From: Pseudolysinimonas_A sp965653335
GTDB lineage: Bacteria; Actinomycetota; Actinomycetes; Actinomycetales; Microbacteriaceae
DNA length: 13,797 nucleotides
Assembly: GCA_965653335.1 (NCBI GenBank)
Contig: CBFGZU010000050.1
Coordinates: 1 to 13,797 of the forward strand
Reading direction: 5' to 3'
Both the position numbers and the translations under genes were made by a program. Position 1 is the stretch's first letter. The number at the start of each line of letters is the position of its first letter. The notes beneath the pieces were generated by a model, which worked only from the letters and a program-made list of their open reading frames with translations, ran no database searches and was not told where the DNA came from. Shown piece by piece: positions 12,791-13,797 of the stretch.

Positions 12791-13797
12791 ATGCCAGTTC
12801 CTCCCGACGACGCTGCTTCGCCGTCCACCGACTCTCACGCCGATCGCAACTACGGCTTCAAGACGCGCGCGATCCACGCGGGCAACATCCCCGACGCGGT
12901 GAGCGGGGCGCGCGCTCTGCCGATCTACCAGTCGAGCGCGTTCGTCTTCGACGACACCGCGGATGCCGCTGCCCGCTTCGCGCTGCAGAAGTACGGCAAC
13001 ATCTACAGCCGGCTCGCGAACCCGACGGTCGCGAGTTTCGAGGAGCGCATCGCGAGCCTCGAGGGCGGTCTCGGCGCCGTGGCGACGGCATCCGGCTTGG
13101 GCGCGGAGTTCATCACGTTCGCCTCCCTCGCCGGGGCCGGCGACCACATCGTCTCGGCGTCGTCGCTCTACGGCGGCTCGGTCACCCAGCTCGATGTCAC
13201 CCTGCGGCGTTTCGGGGTCGACACGACGTTCGTCGCGGGAACGAAACCCGACGACTACGCCGCGGCGATCACCGACAAGACGAAGCTCATCTTCACCGAG
13301 TCGGTCACCAACCCGTCGGGCGACATCGCCGACCTCGAGGGCCTCGCCGATGTCGCCCACGCGCACCATCTGCCGCTCATCGTCGACTCGACCGTCGCGA
13401 CGCCGTACCTCAACCGCCCGATCGAGTGGGGCGCGGACGTCGTCATCCACTCGGCCACGAAGTTCCTGGGCGGCCACGGCACGACCCTCGGCGGCGTCGT
13501 CGTGGAGTCGGGCCGCTTCCACTGGGCGAACGAGCGCTTCCCGCTGTTCGACACCGAGGTCGCGCACTACGGCGGCTTGAACTGGCACGGCAACTTCGGC
13601 GAGTACGCGTTTCTCACGCGGCTTCGCGCCGAGCAGTTGCGCGACATCGGCCCCGCGCTCTCGCCGCACTCGGCGTGGCTGCTCGCCCTCGGCGTCGAGA
13701 CCCTGCCGTACCGCATGCAGGCGCACGTCGACAACGCCCGCGCCGTCGCCGAATGGCTGGATGCCGACAGCCGCATCGAGTTCGTCAACTGGGCTGG
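12791..13797 (+). CDS. metY: O-acetylhomoserine sulfhydrylase (aminocarboxypropyltransferase), 3' end cut by window edge
   Basis: PLP-dependent enzyme of the Cys/Met metabolism family. It replaces the acetyl group of O-acetyl-L-homoserine with sulfide to give homocysteine for methionine synthesis. The first 335 residues of about 430-440 are present. YSRLANPT (72-79) binds the PLP phosphate of the partner subunit, SSLYGGS (124-130) stacks on the cofactor, Asp199 (IVDST) contacts the pyridine nitrogen and Lys224 in HSATKFLGGHG forms the Schiff base. The acetylhomoserine type is favoured over cystathionine gamma-synthase by FKTRAIHAG (23-31) and by the insert HWANERFPLFDTEVAHYGG (244-262) after the lysine domain. 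The N terminus has about 20 polar residues before the conserved region, which the placement of the -10 box supports as translated. It lies 50 bases after the mannosyltransferase gene on the same strand, probably with its own promoter. Confidence 0.94.
   Translation, partial: MPVPPDDAASPSTDSHADRNYGFKTRAIHAGNIPDAVSGARALPIYQSSAFVFDDTADAAARFALQKYGNIYSRLANPTVASFEERIASLEGGLGAVATASGLGAEFITFASLAGAGDHIVSASSLYGGSVTQLDVTLRRFGVDTTFVAGTKPDDYAAAITDKTKLIFTESVTNPSGDIADLEGLADVAHAHHLPLIVDSTVATPYLNRPIEWGADVVIHSATKFLGGHGTTLGGVVVESGRFHWANERFPLFDTEVAHYGGLNWHGNFGEYAFLTRLRAEQLRDIGPALSPHSAWLLALGVETLPYRMQAHVDNARAVAEWLDADSRIEFVNWA

Overview
The window is high-GC, densely coding DNA of an actinobacterium. The gene set, the codon use and the frequent leaderless-looking starts suggest a relative of Microbacteriaceae, but the family-level placement is a guess. 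Ten complete genes and two genes cut by the window edges are visible. There are no rRNA or tRNA genes, insertion sequences or CRISPR arrays, and no gene-free stretch exceeds 300 bases.

Left part (1-5829, all minus strand): a catabolic cluster. A PaaX-family regulator (4888-5829) lies upstream of a five-gene unit read in this order: short-chain dehydrogenase, amidohydrolase-2 family TIM-barrel enzyme, glutaryl-CoA-dehydrogenase-like acyl-CoA dehydrogenase, HtdZ-like (R)-enoyl-CoA hydratase, and an acyl-CoA synthetase cut by the left edge. Families and order match, from memory, the phdB-phdC-phdD-phdE genes (plus phdA) for phenylpropanoid side-chain shortening in Corynebacterium glutamicum. The functionally similar couLMNO genes of Rhodococcus use the same logic. 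Together the enzymes would activate an aryl-propanoid or aryl-propenoid acid to its CoA ester, desaturate, hydrate and oxidise it. The beta-keto thioester would then be cleaved hydrolytically, because no thiolase is present. A strong promoter candidate with a perfect 8-bp inverted repeat around its start lies between the regulator and the unit. No transporter or aromatic-ring-cleavage gene is in the window.

Middle part (5878-11086, minus strand): a conserved housekeeping block read as rsmI (16S rRNA 2'-O-methyltransferase), then metG (methionyl-tRNA synthetase), tatD (metal-dependent DNase), rsmA/ksgA (16S rRNA dimethyladenosine transferase) and ispE (MEP isoprenoid pathway kinase). metG-tatD and tatD-rsmA overlap by 4 and 1 bases. 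The rpfB gene that separates tatD from ksgA in Mycobacterium is absent. A 63-bp sequence bounded by 9-bp inverted repeats lies between rsmI and metG.

Right part (11184-13797, plus strand): a polyprenyl-phosphate-mannose-dependent protein O-mannosyltransferase, divergent from rsmI as in M. tuberculosis (Rv1002c/Rv1003). It is followed by metY (O-acetylhomoserine sulfhydrylase), cut by the right edge. metG, the mannosyltransferase and metY all have a TANNNT -10 box 6-7 bases before the start codon and little or no Shine-Dalgarno sequence, which suggests leaderless mRNAs.
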